In this document: piece after piece, positions 21,874 to 32,508 of the stretch
How the letters are laid out: every line of letters begins with the position of its first letter
Position numbering within the stretch: the stretch's first letter is position 1
Assembly (NCBI GenBank): GCA_019400425.1
Contig: JAFREE010000168.1
Location: 1-52,566, forward strand
DNA length: 52,566 nt
Source: Hymenochaete sp. R1
Lineage: Eukaryota > Basidiomycota > Agaricomycetes > Hymenochaetales > Hymenochaetaceae
Direction: 5' to 3'
Position numbers and translations under genes: made by a program
Notes under the pieces: generated by a model
Seen by the model: only the letters and a program-made list of their open reading frames with translations
Databases searched by the model: none
Told to the model about the DNA's origin: nothing

Positions 21874-24800
21874 TCACAAATTCGGACGAACTGCAGCTTG
21901 CATCACTACAATCCCCGCGCTACACCCACTCATTACCAACGCGCTCGCCACATCGCCGACAGTCTTGCGCACCTCCCCACCCACAGCACCGTACGTCTCT
22001 GTCAACTTCTTCAGCTCCCGGCTGTGATCCTCTACCGCCATGCGCCGTGACCGGCCCAGTACCACCAGTGTCGTTTGCAATTGAGCCAGATAGCTCGCCC
22101 CCGCGCCTTCGCCACCGCTATTGTTGCCACTCCGACTTCTGGCGAGGGACAGGGGCGACGAATGTGCGTGTGTTTGGGTCCTCACGTCTTCCACTAACGA
22201 AGTCACAGGCTCAGGACTCGACCTCTCTTCAAACCGTACCCTCGTGAGCGCGTCCACAACCCTGCTCGGATGGTCCTCATCTGCACTGGGACTCGCATAC
22301 CGACTCCACAGAATGTTATCCGCAGTGTCGCTCTGCAAGCGCACTTGTGTTGACGGATGACCATACACCGTATCCGGATGCCCGCTCGTCGTCACACCAC
22401 CCCCAGAGAGCGAATAGCTGTTTGCGCGGATGTTTGCCAATGCTTGAGCATCGGCTTCCTCGCCAGACAATGGCATCGACCCAGAGCCAGTGGTGAGATG
22501 TGCCTGATCGGGGCTCTGAACGCCACCAGACATCGTCGTGTCGTAGTGCGAGTCCGTCTTACTGTAGCGTACGATCGTGGCCGAGTTCTTGGGGTTCGCG
22601 CACAGCTGGACGACAAACTCGAGTGCGAGGCGGTCATCGGGGCCTCCAAAGAAAGGGAGGAAGATATGCTGACGACCGCCGCGCCCGCCTGCAGCCCCAC
22701 GCGCTCGAACGTTCCCGCTCTTAGCCCTGACATCCGTTTCCGCCGCATCCTCTAAAGACTCGGGCTCGATACGTGTCCGATCAACGAATAGTGCAACATC
22801 CACGTCGCACTGCGCAAACACGCTCCGAATGAACTGCGAGTGCACGACCGACGCTGACTTATCCACGGATTGCGTCCTGAAGAACATATCGAACGGGTTC
22901 CCGAACGGTGTAAACGGTGCGGCACTCGGTGTCACGGCCGGCTTTTCGACCCCTTCTTGAGCACCGTGCCCATGGCCATGTCCGTGTGTCATAGAAACTG
23001 ACGGGGGCAACCAAGGCACAAGCACCATCTGGCTTCCATTCTCCCGCGCTCGACGAGCGACACTGCTTGCGAGGTCGTGAAAAGTAACGATCGAAAGTGC
23101 TGCCGAGACCTGGAGGTTATTGAGATCTCCGAATGCTTTGAATACGTTCAAAAGCGGGTCGGTATTTAAAAGTTGGTCCGCGGCGGAAGATGTAGACTTC
23201 ATCACGGCCGAAGTACGGTCAGAGAGTTCGATGAGACGGAGAACATCAATAGCGGCGGGTGAACTAATAGTGTTGTCCATGTCATTCCCGCTGTTTGAGC
23301 CGGAGGTGGTGGAAGTCATCCGTTTCCGGAGTTCATTCGTTGTAGTTTGCTGCGCCACGTCGGCATCACCACCACAGTCATGAGGATAGACGAGCTGCGC
23401 AAGTGTCATCATCCCGGGAAGATGCTCGAGTCGGTCAAGTACGACAGTGAACCGGGTTTTCCAAGCGTCATCCACGTCCTCTGAAGGCCTTCTCTTCAAC
23501 ATGCCTTCTTCCCCGCCAGACGGCTGGATGTAGTCCGGACCATCTGGCACTGCACGAGTGCGTTTGTGCTCTGGGTATAAGAGTAGCACGGAGGGGGTGG
23601 TCAAGATAGTAAGGACCAGCGCTTCGAAGACGAACATGGAGAAGACTTTCTGCACACATGATATGCATTCAGTATAACGCCTCTGAAAAATCAAATTATG
23701 AATACAAACCGGTGTTAAGATGTTCGCCGCCAACCCAACATTCAAAACGATAAGCTCAACTAAACTGCAATGCGGATTAGTCTTGAATTTTATTTACAAC
23801 TTCAAAGAGACCCACCCTTTGCAACTCATCAAGGACCCGATGGTTGCCGATTCGCGCCAACTAAATCCAAAGATTTTGGCAGTAATCGAGCAACCAAAGA
23901 ATTTCCCAAAATATGCAAGGCAGCAAATCCCAATCGTGAATCCCCATGTCAGGCCGTCATTGAGGAGTCCAAGGTTCGTTGACAAGCCCGAAAGCGTGAA
24001 GTACTAAAAGAATCACATGAAAGTGAACGTGGTGAGATGAGATGTGGGGGTTTCTTCTTCTCCGCGTTGAGACGTAATGAGGATGTATAACTTACGAGAG
24101 GAAGGAATATGATCGAAACCATGTCTTCGAGCTTTTCCGTCATTGTAATCGCTAACCCGCCTTCGCGCGGGACGACCAGGCCGGCGAGGAAGCCCCCTAA
24201 ATCAGTGGAGCGATAGATAAAGTGATAACGCATATCAGTTTCACCGAGCCTCCATCACACAAAAATAGGAACAGGAGCGGAAGTTTGGGCAAGTGGCCAC
24301 TGGTGAGAGGTACGTACCAAAGATAGCGTGCACACCAATGACATCCGTGAAGAAAGCAGACCCGAAAGTCATGATAATCGTCGCAGTCATGAACGTCATG
24401 GTAGGCCCGTTCTCGATCGAGCCCGTGCGCTGCGCGAGCCAGCGGAACGCCATCTTCACGGGGAAAAGAAGCACAAGTGTCCACGCCACTGCCGTGAGGA
24501 GGATCCATAGTGCACTGAGGCCCGAAGAAGCGTTGACTAGGGCAACGGAGAGCGCGAGGAGGGTCCAGCCGATGATATCGTTTCCGACACCAGCGCTGAG
24601 CACGACGATGCCGACGGTGGTGTCGACAAGCTTGAGTTCGGTAAGGATACGACAGAGGACGGGAAATGCAGTGATAGAGAAGGCGACACCAGTGAAGAGC
24701 ATGAAATGCGTGTAGGATACGGTGGATTCGTCTATGTACTGGTGGTAGATGGGTACGGCGAGGGCTGCTCCGAGGCCAAATGGAAGGACCATTCCACCAA

Positions 24801-25376
24801 GAGCAATAGGCATAGAATACTTCGCATTTTTCTTAATGACGCTTGTTTCAATCTCGAGGCCGACGAGGAAAAGGAAGAGAACGAGACCAATGTTGGCGGT
24901 GAGGGTTAGACCAGCGATGGACTCGTCGGGGAAGATGTGTTGTGTGAAACCTGGGATGCGACCGAATGCGGTTGGGCCAAGTATGATGCCTCCGAGGACT
25001 TCAGCAATCACCCTGGGCTCTCTGAGACGTTTAAGAACTGCACTGAGCAGCTGAGCGGTCAGGATAATGATACCTATACAAAAGATAACGCATTAGAGTC
25101 AGAAAGATTGTGGTACATCGATCGAGACAGCATCCTCGAGACGAGACAATGCTCACCTATCTGAATGATCCATAGACGGATTGGGTCCTTTTCTTCGTAC
25201 TTTGTTGGATCCGTGCCATTGAGCAAACCACCCTAAAAAGCGATGAATGGATGTTTATCAACGCCGCCACAACTGTATTGCTCGCATAGTAGAAGCCAAC
25301 TGACCTGTTCCGCAGCTGCTCTGGGTTTGAGCGAGGATGCGAGAGAGATGACCTGCCTGGAGAATTGACCAGGCAT
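21874..25376 (-). CDS. KHA1: K+/H+ antiporter, CPA2 family (Kha1-like)
   Basis: Monovalent cation/proton exchanger; in yeast Kha1 acts in Golgi/endosomal membranes. Exons 25305-25376, 25157-25232, 24318-25073, 24096-24196, 23816-24003, 23710-23764 and 21874-23649 give 3024 nt and 1007 residues. The N-terminal half holds roughly a dozen hydrophobic helices with family signatures: REPRVIAEVLGGIILGPTAF, FLFLVGLEIE, GVAFSITAFPVL, the ion-site helix SAGVGNDIIGW (N-D as in fungal Kha1), and IFGGFLAGLVVPRE. The long hydrophilic C-terminal half resembles the universal-stress-like tail of CHX/KHA proteins (DLASSVARRARENGSQMVLVPW) and contains a GHGHGHG cluster. The donor at 23709 (GTTTGT) is weak but is needed to join LTP to KVFSMFVFE. 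Confidence 0.9.
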
Positions 25377-25695
25377 GGCGTTCGATGGCACCGAGAGTAG
25401 AGAAGAAGGAGTGGGAGAGAGGAGAAAGGGGGGGGGGGGTGGTAGTGGCGGTCAGAAGGGAAGAGACGGGGGATGGCTGCTTTAGCTCATCTCGCTCTCG
25501 TCTGGTTTGAATGGCCCGGCTCTCACTTGATCTCCGTCGCGCGGCTACTACTACGGACAACGGGAGGCGTCTTCTCCATTATTCTTTCCTCCGAAAACAT
25601 ACTCACTTCATTTTGTCTAACATTACAGTGTTCAAGTCGTATTGAAACAAATAGAATAAGAAAGTAAACATAAAATAACAGCCTTCCGACCAAGT
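25377..25695. other. Antiporter promoter with 10-nt poly-G run
   Basis: A run of G near 25430-25439 lies about 55 nt upstream of the antiporter ATG. The rest is the 3' flank of the SPRY gene. Confidence 0.4.
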
Positions 25696-27078
25696 TCACG
25701 TCCTTGAGTATTCAGGAAGCTCCTCATCTTCAATCCCCCCGCTCCCAAGCCGTCCTCCAACATGCCCTTCAACACTCCATGCCCACTCCCGTCCAGGCTT
25801 CCACCGAAACCCGCCACCGGCTCCCAAGTCCACCCTGACCCGATTTCGTCCCGGCCCGCCCAGTCCTACCGCCACATGCACGTCGTGCGCTGCCCGCGGC
25901 AGGAACGCGCCCGTGAACGCGTCCGCCAGCCGCGTCCCATTCAGTGTGAAGAAGACCGTCCCAGTCGCGAAGACGTACCCGCATCCAATCGTGTCTCCCC
26001 GTTGGATGCGGAAAGAAGACGAAGGGGATGCCTGGGAGCGCGAGTTGAAAAATTCTGGGTTGGCGTCGTGTGTGAGGTAGGGGCGTCCGCTGTCCGGGTC
26101 TTCGAAGAATTTGTGCATGTCGTCAAGATGAAGGGCGGCGCTCAGGCGATTCCATCCGGGGAACCGGAATGGTGGGTATGGCAGGCACGCCAGGCCTTGG
26201 CGTTTCCAAATTTCAATAGCATACGTGCATGGGTGAGGTGTTTGCGATATTTCACAGCAGAATTAATTGCGGCGGTAAACATAGGTATTCGGGAGTAAAG
26301 TCCAGGTTAGTAAATGCGAATGTGATCTCCGAAGACACATCAACGGAAGAGATGGAATAAGGAAAGAGGCAAAGTGATGGGAACTCCGAGGCAGCGTATG
26401 CAGCAACTGCATATCATACAACTCATATCCCATGCTCCGAGGACAGCGACGACGACTCGCTCGAGTCTATGGCCCACCACGCCACGCAGCGAACAGCAAA
26501 AAACGAACAACGAACTGGAAGAACAACTCACCAACAGCAACAACACCCTCCATCTCCTCAACCGTCACCTCATAATACACCCCTTCCTTCCCCCTCGGCA
26601 CATCGTACAACCCACCCACGAATGGATAATTACTCACAACGCACGTATCCCCGCACCCCTTCTCGCTCACTACCTCAACCACCTTCGCAACCCTTGCATC
26701 CTTCCTAATATCACTCTCATACGGCGACGTGTCAACACTCACGTCCCTCACAGAGCCCCTGAACCGCCCCTCCTCGATCATCTTTACGGGTACCTCGAGT
26801 CCCCACGCCCCCGATCCTACCGCCTTGATCCTCTCCACGTCGGCAGAAGCGAGGAGTCGCGCTCCGAGCGGTGGATAGCGAACGCAGAACTGCTCAGCGC
26901 GTTTGTACTCGTTGCGCGGAGCGTCTGCGTGAACACCAAACGCTCGTGATATTTCAGGAGCGGGCGTCCATGAAGGCGGGGCGTCGAAGTCATCGTTATC
27001 AGACTCGAGATACCGAGTGCTGCTTGAGCTGGTGCCATTGTGGGTACGAGGCTTGAGATGCCTCGCAATCCAGCTCAT
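25696..27078 (-). CDS. SPRY-domain protein
   Basis: Two exons, 26532-27078 and 25696-26195, give 1047 nt and 348 residues. Residues 1-100 are polar leader with RYPPLGARLL. The SPRY/B30.2-type domain begins around VVSNYPFVGGLYD, runs through EGVYYEVTVEEMEGVVAVG, and continues after the intron as LACLPYPPFRFPGWNR, LHLDDMHKFFEDPDSGR, GDTIGCGYVFATGTVFFTLNG and a final beta strand (GRNRVRVDLGAGGGFRWKPG). GDTIGCGY and FFTLNG are hallmark SPRY strands; such domains recognise short peptides. It has no RING, LisH or membrane helix, so the partner and pathway are unknown. The joining intron is 336 nt, several times longer than the others here, and could hide another exon or a cassette. Confidence 0.82.
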
Positions 27079-27654
27079 TGCCGTCAGTCGTGAACTCAGA
27101 TATTGAGATCGTAGTTGGGGACAAAAATGAATGCTGGTCGTCTGCTCATGTCTGTGCTCGGTATATATACCGCAGCCACGGCCAAGGCTAAGGCCAAACG
27201 CTGAGAGGCCAAAGGTAAGGGCGACGACTACGGGCGATGAACGAGTCGACAGAATGATGACAAATGCATATTATGTAATAACAGGCTACCCTATATAGAA
27301 ACTTTATTGGTTTCGAAAATTTGTCTCCTCTTTCTGCTTATCGATCAACCTTGATGATAGATTTAGACTAGAGTGACTTCAAGTTCACCAAGAAGATCAA
27401 TTTATCGATTACATATCAAGCTCTCGGTCATGATATTCTGAGCTCGAAGTATGCCCAAGACTCACTCTGCTCAATACGTACACATCGTGCTCAAGAGATA
27501 CCATGATTTCGTTCTGCAAAGTCTCTTTGCATCTCCATCTAATTAAGCCCCCTCTGCGTCTTCTTCTCTCCCGCTCGCTACGCATTCCTGGTATCTCCAC
27601 TTCCCATCACGTCCACCCCAGAACTCACCAAGAAAAATTATTGTGCCGGGAAAT
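27079..27654. other. Divergent promoter region
   Basis: It lies between the SPRY start and the 27655 start. Tandem GGCCAARG-like units (CCACGGCCAAGGCTAAGGCC) occur around 27175-27215. No gene is seen. Confidence 0.4.
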
Positions 27655-28317
27655 ATGCCCCCTTTGCGACTCAAACGGCTCCCTTTTGTGACTAGCGACC
27701 ACTCCATCCCTGCAGCCCCAGTGCAGATGCAGATGTTCCGTGCAAGTGCTCTCGGACACCTCGAGCGCAATTGTATTGCATACCTTGACTCAGAGACCCT
27801 AAAATACCACTCCCAACGTTCTTTCGAAGAGGCAAAGGACGACTTGGAGAGCAGCGAGAAGGCCGAGATTGATATGGTCGATTACTATAACTCACTTGAA
27901 GGCAGCGAGAAAGGGGCTGTAGCCTACAAGGTCGAGGGGACGAGAATAAACTTCAGAGTCGCTCAGGAGAAGTATCTAGAGGAGCTTCATAAACTCGAGG
28001 TCTTCCTCATCTCGAAAGGATTCTACGATCTCCGCACTGAGCGACATTCCCGAGATGAGGATGTACGACAGGCGCTCGAAGTTCTGGACTTGGATATGAC
28101 CAACAAGGAAGCGCAGGAGACTGTTGACAAGTTTATCAAGAAGTACCAGCAGTCTCAGCCTTTGATACGTTTTTTCATCCGTAATCCTTCATTCAAGAGG
28201 AATAGGGGTGAAGGGGGCTCCGAGTCGGCTGCAGCGGAAGTGGAAGGTTCAAGATCGTCTAAAGTACCAAAAGCGTTCACTGGAGAATCATCTGGGATCG
28301 ATAACGACAATTTGTAG
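27655..28317 (+). CDS. Hypothetical charged helical protein
   Basis: Not recognised. A single exon of 220 residues starts at the ATG at 27655 (the frame is open a little further up but has no earlier ATG). The body is rich in Glu/Lys/Asp and looks alpha-helical (KYHSQRSFEEAKDDLESSEK, RVAQEKYLEELHKLEVFLI, EAQETVDKFIKKYQQSQ). It ends with a polar tail of about 45 residues. It has no signal peptide or membrane helix. Codon use and length look genuine. Confidence 0.6.
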   Translation: MPPLRLKRLPFVTSDHSIPAAPVQMQMFRASALGHLERNCIAYLDSETLKYHSQRSFEEAKDDLESSEKAEIDMVDYYNSLEGSEKGAVAYKVEGTRINFRVAQEKYLEELHKLEVFLISKGFYDLRTERHSRDEDVRQALEVLDLDMTNKEAQETVDKFIKKYQQSQPLIRFFIRNPSFKRNRGEGGSESAAAEVEGSRSSKVPKAFTGESSGIDNDNL

Positions 28318-28805
28318 AATATGTATCACACTGATTGCTTGAAATCACGCTATCGCCAAGGGGATGTGTAGAAAGTACATGGTTTAGCATACCCACGCGA
28401 GACGTCGCGAGTTGGACGCGCAATTTAACGCCTTTGCTCTAACCATCTTGTTCCCAATTTTTTCTGGAACTTTTTCCCTTTCATTTACGAGTAGTTTGAT
28501 CCTGAAGAGTTTAGAATACATGAACAGAACATTGGATTTCTCGAAACATGTAAATGCAATAGCTTCTTGATCAACTCTAAAGTAGGGTCTCTCACATCTC
28601 GTATCCCCGCTTCTTCAATCCAAACCACCACAAGAATGACGAAGTCTTCAAACCTGTATACGATTCCGGGGAGATTGATGTACAGCAGTTGGTGGCGAGT
28701 CTTTGTAAAAAGCCTTGATTAGAAATGTTGAATGTACACAAAATATTGATTAGTAGATGTTGTTTTGGAAATAGGTAAAGAATCCACTCTACCTTTATTG
28801 CCCCA
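28318..28805. other. Intergenic
   Basis: AT-rich, with no gene or repeat that I can support. Confidence 0.4.
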
Positions 28806-29331
28806 TCACCTACGTATTGAGCACTGGCCAGTGAAGATGTAGTGATTTTTCAGCAAAGGCTTCACCTCGACTTTAAGAATTGATTTGCGACGAGAAAGTT
28901 GTAATATGCACCACTTGAACCCCGCCGGCGCAATTGCGACAGAGACCTCGCGACTGGCCTCATGACCTTCTCGCAGCGTTGGGGATGAAGGAGACTGTGA
29001 AGCACAGAGTCGGAAAGACAAGGATGAGGTTCAGAGTACGCACCTAGGTGAAGTCCATAAACAAAAGGTCTTTCTCGATTTAGAAAGGTCCGCTGACCTT
29101 AGCAAGAGACATTATTCGCTCGATTTCCACAGTTCCAATAGTCTTTTCTGCGCTTCTACTCTTTTCTACGTGCGCTTTTTTCGAGCTCAAGTCAGTCAGC
29201 GCCTGTTTCATAGCCTCTCCGACCATCCTCTTCCCAGCCCTCAAACTGGGAAGGAGATCGGCCGGAGGAAAAGGTGGAGGAAGGTCCGAGCCCTTTAAAG
29301 GTGCCAGAGCCGTCAACGAGCAAGTGAACAA
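28806..29331 (-). CDS. Candidate orphan gene fragment, start not found
   Basis: Two minus-strand segments join in frame: one ending at 29098 (MSLAK before GTCAGC) and 28806-28994 (after TTCACAG), which ends in a stop. The first segment is charged (KKAHVEKSRSAEKT), the second is basic. There is no ATG at the upstream edge; a CTTCAG just upstream at about 29334-29339 suggests a preceding exon that I could not place. It may be a degraded gene. Confidence 0.3.
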
Positions 29332-29339
29332 GTGCTGAA

Positions 29340-30088
29340 GAGCCGTCCGAAGCAGGTAGAAACGGTCATTAGAGCATTAGATTAATTTTGAGCTTGTGCG
29401 TGGAAAGTAGGAATCATGGGGCTCAATAACCAAGAACGTTTACAAAGTCGACTCGTAGAGCGATGTACAGGCGACCGCATCGAGTAAGAAATTCTCACGT
29501 ATGAACAAGTTGTGTATGCGCCCGCTCCTCAGAGTCTTCTTACTTCGATCCATTACTTGTCTTAAGAGTATCGAAAGTAACTCGCTAGTCCACTTTGTCT
29601 TAAAACTCGGAATATCGACTTACTATCATCTGGTGTGCTACATCTTGACTTCAACACGTCGTCATCGTCGTCACGACTCGTCCCATAGACTACGAAGGAG
29701 AGCGAATGATCTCGGAGAAAACAAGCTTTTGTCTAGCTTGTGCCACTAATTTTTGCCATCCTTCTCAAGATCATGTTGCATCGCAGAGTGGCTACGCCCA
29801 GCATCAGAGCTCATGGCTAACTACTGGTCCTACGTGCGTTCCCTGATCAGCTTTCTTTGCTGATTCAATTCCGGAGGAGGGCCAATCCAGTCACGACGGG
29901 TACCATGAATTTCTCGAGAGCGCAGGATACGATTCGGAGTACCACACATACTACGTTCTAAAACCCTACATAAAAAATCCCTGAATCTCGCCTATCCCCA
30001 AAAAAGCCTACTTCCACCCTTCTTTCCACCCATTCCCTTGCCTTTACCTTGTCCCTCCCAATCAACTCACCACCAGTTCCCCACCCAA
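29340..30088. other. Intergenic
   Basis: Short interrupted frames only. A possible upstream exon of the 28806-29331 candidate may lie near 29490-29560 on the minus strand, starting MDRSKKTLRSGRIHN, but no splice joins it convincingly. Confidence 0.3.
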
Positions 30089-30815
30089 CTACTCACGGAC
30101 GAAACGATAGACCTTCTCGGCATTCACGAGCTCCCCATCCTTCGCCACGAAATGCGCCGGTTTCAATTCCTCCAGAACGTCCATCGTGAGCAGCTCGCGT
30201 CGGAAAAAGAATCGCTCAACGAGGTCTTTGTTTAACTCGACGATCTCTTTGGGTAGCTCGCTCGTCTCTGCGTCTTTGTTCCCGGCCATGGCGATCGTAT
30301 AATACTTTGCGTCGAAATGCTAATAAAATGGGATTGGGAAAGACGGGTCAGCTTTCCGTTTGATTTTTTTTTTGCTTCCTTTTTAACCCCCCGTGTTCGA
30401 GTCCGTTGCGTAGAGGAAAACCCCCTTTTCCCTTAAAGATAAATAAAATCGCGCTCACCAATTCATCTCCATCACCCAACGCGAAGAAGAAACACTTCCT
30501 ATCACCTACGGGTTCACCCTCCGGCCCAGCAACAGGAAATACCATCGCGCCCGCCTTCGGCGCCGGCACCTCCCCATCAGCATTCTTCAACTCCACAACG
30601 ATCGTATGCGGGAGCGTCTTCGCCTCAGCCTCAGTCTCAGGATTGAAGTTGTCCGTGGTCGTCCGTAGGAAGTGGTGGACCTTGGCCTGGTCCTTATTCG
30701 GATTCTGATCTTTGGGGATGCGTTCGTAGGATGTCATGTGTGGGATGATAGTTGAGAGGTAGAGGCTTCCTTGTGCGACGTGGATCCATCCATTCGGGGT
30801 TTTGGGGAAGCTCAT
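30089..30815 (-). CDS. Small orphan protein D, possibly distant kin of the A/B/C family
   Basis: Function unknown. Two exons, 30459-30815 and 30089-30319, give 195 residues. Exon 1 ends CFFFALGDGDEL and exon 2 begins HFDAKYYTIAMAG; the intron is phase 0 with a GTGAGC donor and ATTAG acceptor. The same arrangement (an [AC]FF.E...GD[EDK][VIL] end, a phase-0 intron, then an aromatic-N/D-x-[KR]-Y-[FY] start) occurs in the three tandem paralogues at 37.8-40.6 kb, so a common origin is plausible although the rest of the sequence has diverged. The C-terminal extension is Lys/Glu/Leu-rich. It has no signal peptide or membrane helix. A T-then-G homopolymer tract sits about 50-75 nt upstream of the ATG. 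Confidence 0.72.
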
Positions 30816-31544
30816 TGTGCTAGTTGTAGGTGTGATGAATGGTTTGTCGAACTGCGGGAAGGGAGGTTTTTTTTTTGGGGGGGGGGGGGCGTTTGTCGCG
30901 ATTGCTTTAACGTATGCAAGGGAGGAAAGAGAGCGGAGGCTCAGGAAAACTCAGCAAGACTTATATGCGGTTCTCGCCACTTCCGATGCAGTTACTCCTT
31001 CCATCTCTGAGTACCAGCATCGGGACTTTGCGAAGGGGACCTTTTGTTGAACGCACCCTGTCTTCGAGCCTTTTTATCCCTCCCCCATTTGAGCCCGGAG
31101 TCCGGAGGCATATAAAATTCGGCTGGATGTGGCGGATGAGCATTGCTGTACACAGAAGGCTCTTTGCGATTCGAGTTAAAACGATGTCGATGCTTTCCCC
31201 CCTGATGCTATCCACTCCGGAGATATTTCTAAGAAAAACCCAATGAAGAAGTGGACCATCGACCAATGACATCATGGCGGGGGTGACGCGAGATCGCGCA
31301 GTGTGTGGATGAGAAAAGAGATCTTTTTTTGAGCATGTGAGTTACAAGCAGCATGTTTATCAGACATGTCTTTTGCCATAAAAACAACAGTGAGAAGTAC
31401 AGAGGAAAAGTGAAAGGCGCGCGAGAGAAAGGGCAAGCGATCAGAGGAGGGCGCACCAAGCAAGCACACAAGGGGACACAAACACAAAAACCACCACAGC
31501 GCCCCCAACTAACCAAAGACCACCCAGGCCCCACAAACTCCCCT
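30816..31544. other. Promoter of D and 3' region of RPS19
   Basis: It contains a T10 G13 tract at 30867-30889. No other gene is supported; the open frames have low-complexity or biased composition. Confidence 0.4.
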
Positions 31545-32508
31545 CTACTCCTCTTCTTCCTCCCCACCCTCTCCCTCCTCCTCCTCTTCGTCCTCCTCAT
31601 CTGTCGCATTCGCCCTCTGCTCCTCCAACACCGCCGTCGCGATCCGGTCCAAGTCCCTCACGCCATCCTGCGAGATCGAGCGTCCGCCCGTCTCGCGCTG
31701 CTCGAGGACGCCGATCTTCTCGAGCGCCTGGCACACTTTGCGTTCGACGCCGCGCGAGGCGTCGGCGTGGTGCGAGGGCCGGAAGCCTCGGCGGTAGCGG
31801 CCGCCGTTGTGTTTCGCGAGGGCGCCGACGCCGATTGCTTTACGCAGGTAGATGTGTCGGGCAACAGCGGCTGGAAGGCACACACAAAAATAGTCAGTAT
31901 ACGGAAAAAAGATCGACTTTTGAAGACAGAAAAGAAGAAACGCACCGGCACGAATGTAGAACCAATCCGCATCCTGAGGGGGCAACTCCTTAAAATGGCC
32001 CGTCTTGACGATATCGACGTACGTCGGCACCTCGAGTTTCCCCGAACGCTTCAAATGCGCCGCGTATGCATTTACGAACGAGTCCGCACTGTGTATGTGT
32101 GTGGATGGGGGAGGGTGCGAATTTTTTTGGATTCGTCGGTGTCGTCCGTTAGTTAGGGGAGGAGGAGGAGGATGAGGGGGGGATCGAATTGAGTCGAAGG
32201 AAGCGCATTGAAGACGGTTTCGGGTGGTATACACGTCGACGGCGCCGGGATCCAGCGAGCACGACATCGAATCGAAGTCGATGTCAAAGAGTCAAGCCAT
32301 CCCCCGTCCCGTCCATTCAAAGACCAGCCCCACGAGATGACGAATGCCGAAACGACCAAAATCGAGAGAGAGAGGGAGAGAAGAAAGAAGAAAAACAATC
32401 CAACAAACAACCGTCAGTCCCATTCTAACACCCATTCTCCCAGAGAAAGGAAGAAAGAAGAAAGAAAGAAACGCCAAAAACGCACCTAACATCCCGTACT
32501 CCTGGCAT
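31545..32508 (-). CDS. RPS19: 40S ribosomal protein S19 (eS19)
   Basis: Small-subunit protein needed for 18S rRNA maturation and 40S assembly. Exons 32486-32508, 31946-32088 and 31545-31870 give 492 nt and 163 residues. The N-terminus assembles to MPGVRDVSADSFVNAYAAHL, then KLEVPTYVDIVKTGHFKELP, DADWFYIRAAAVARHIYLRK and RYRRGFRPSHH, all standard for the family, ending in RDLDRIA. Human and yeast S19 are about 145 residues. The extra here is an acidic C-terminal tail with Glu/Asp/Gly runs (EEDEEEEEGEGGEEEEE). Exon 1 is 23 nt, and the first intron of about 400 nt is long for this locus, as is common in ribosomal protein genes. CACGTGAT lies upstream at 32850-32857. Confidence 0.94.

Noticed and set aside
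27175..27215. GGCCAAGG-type tandem as a specific binding array
   Set aside because: Only a few imperfect units are present, consistent with local low complexity.
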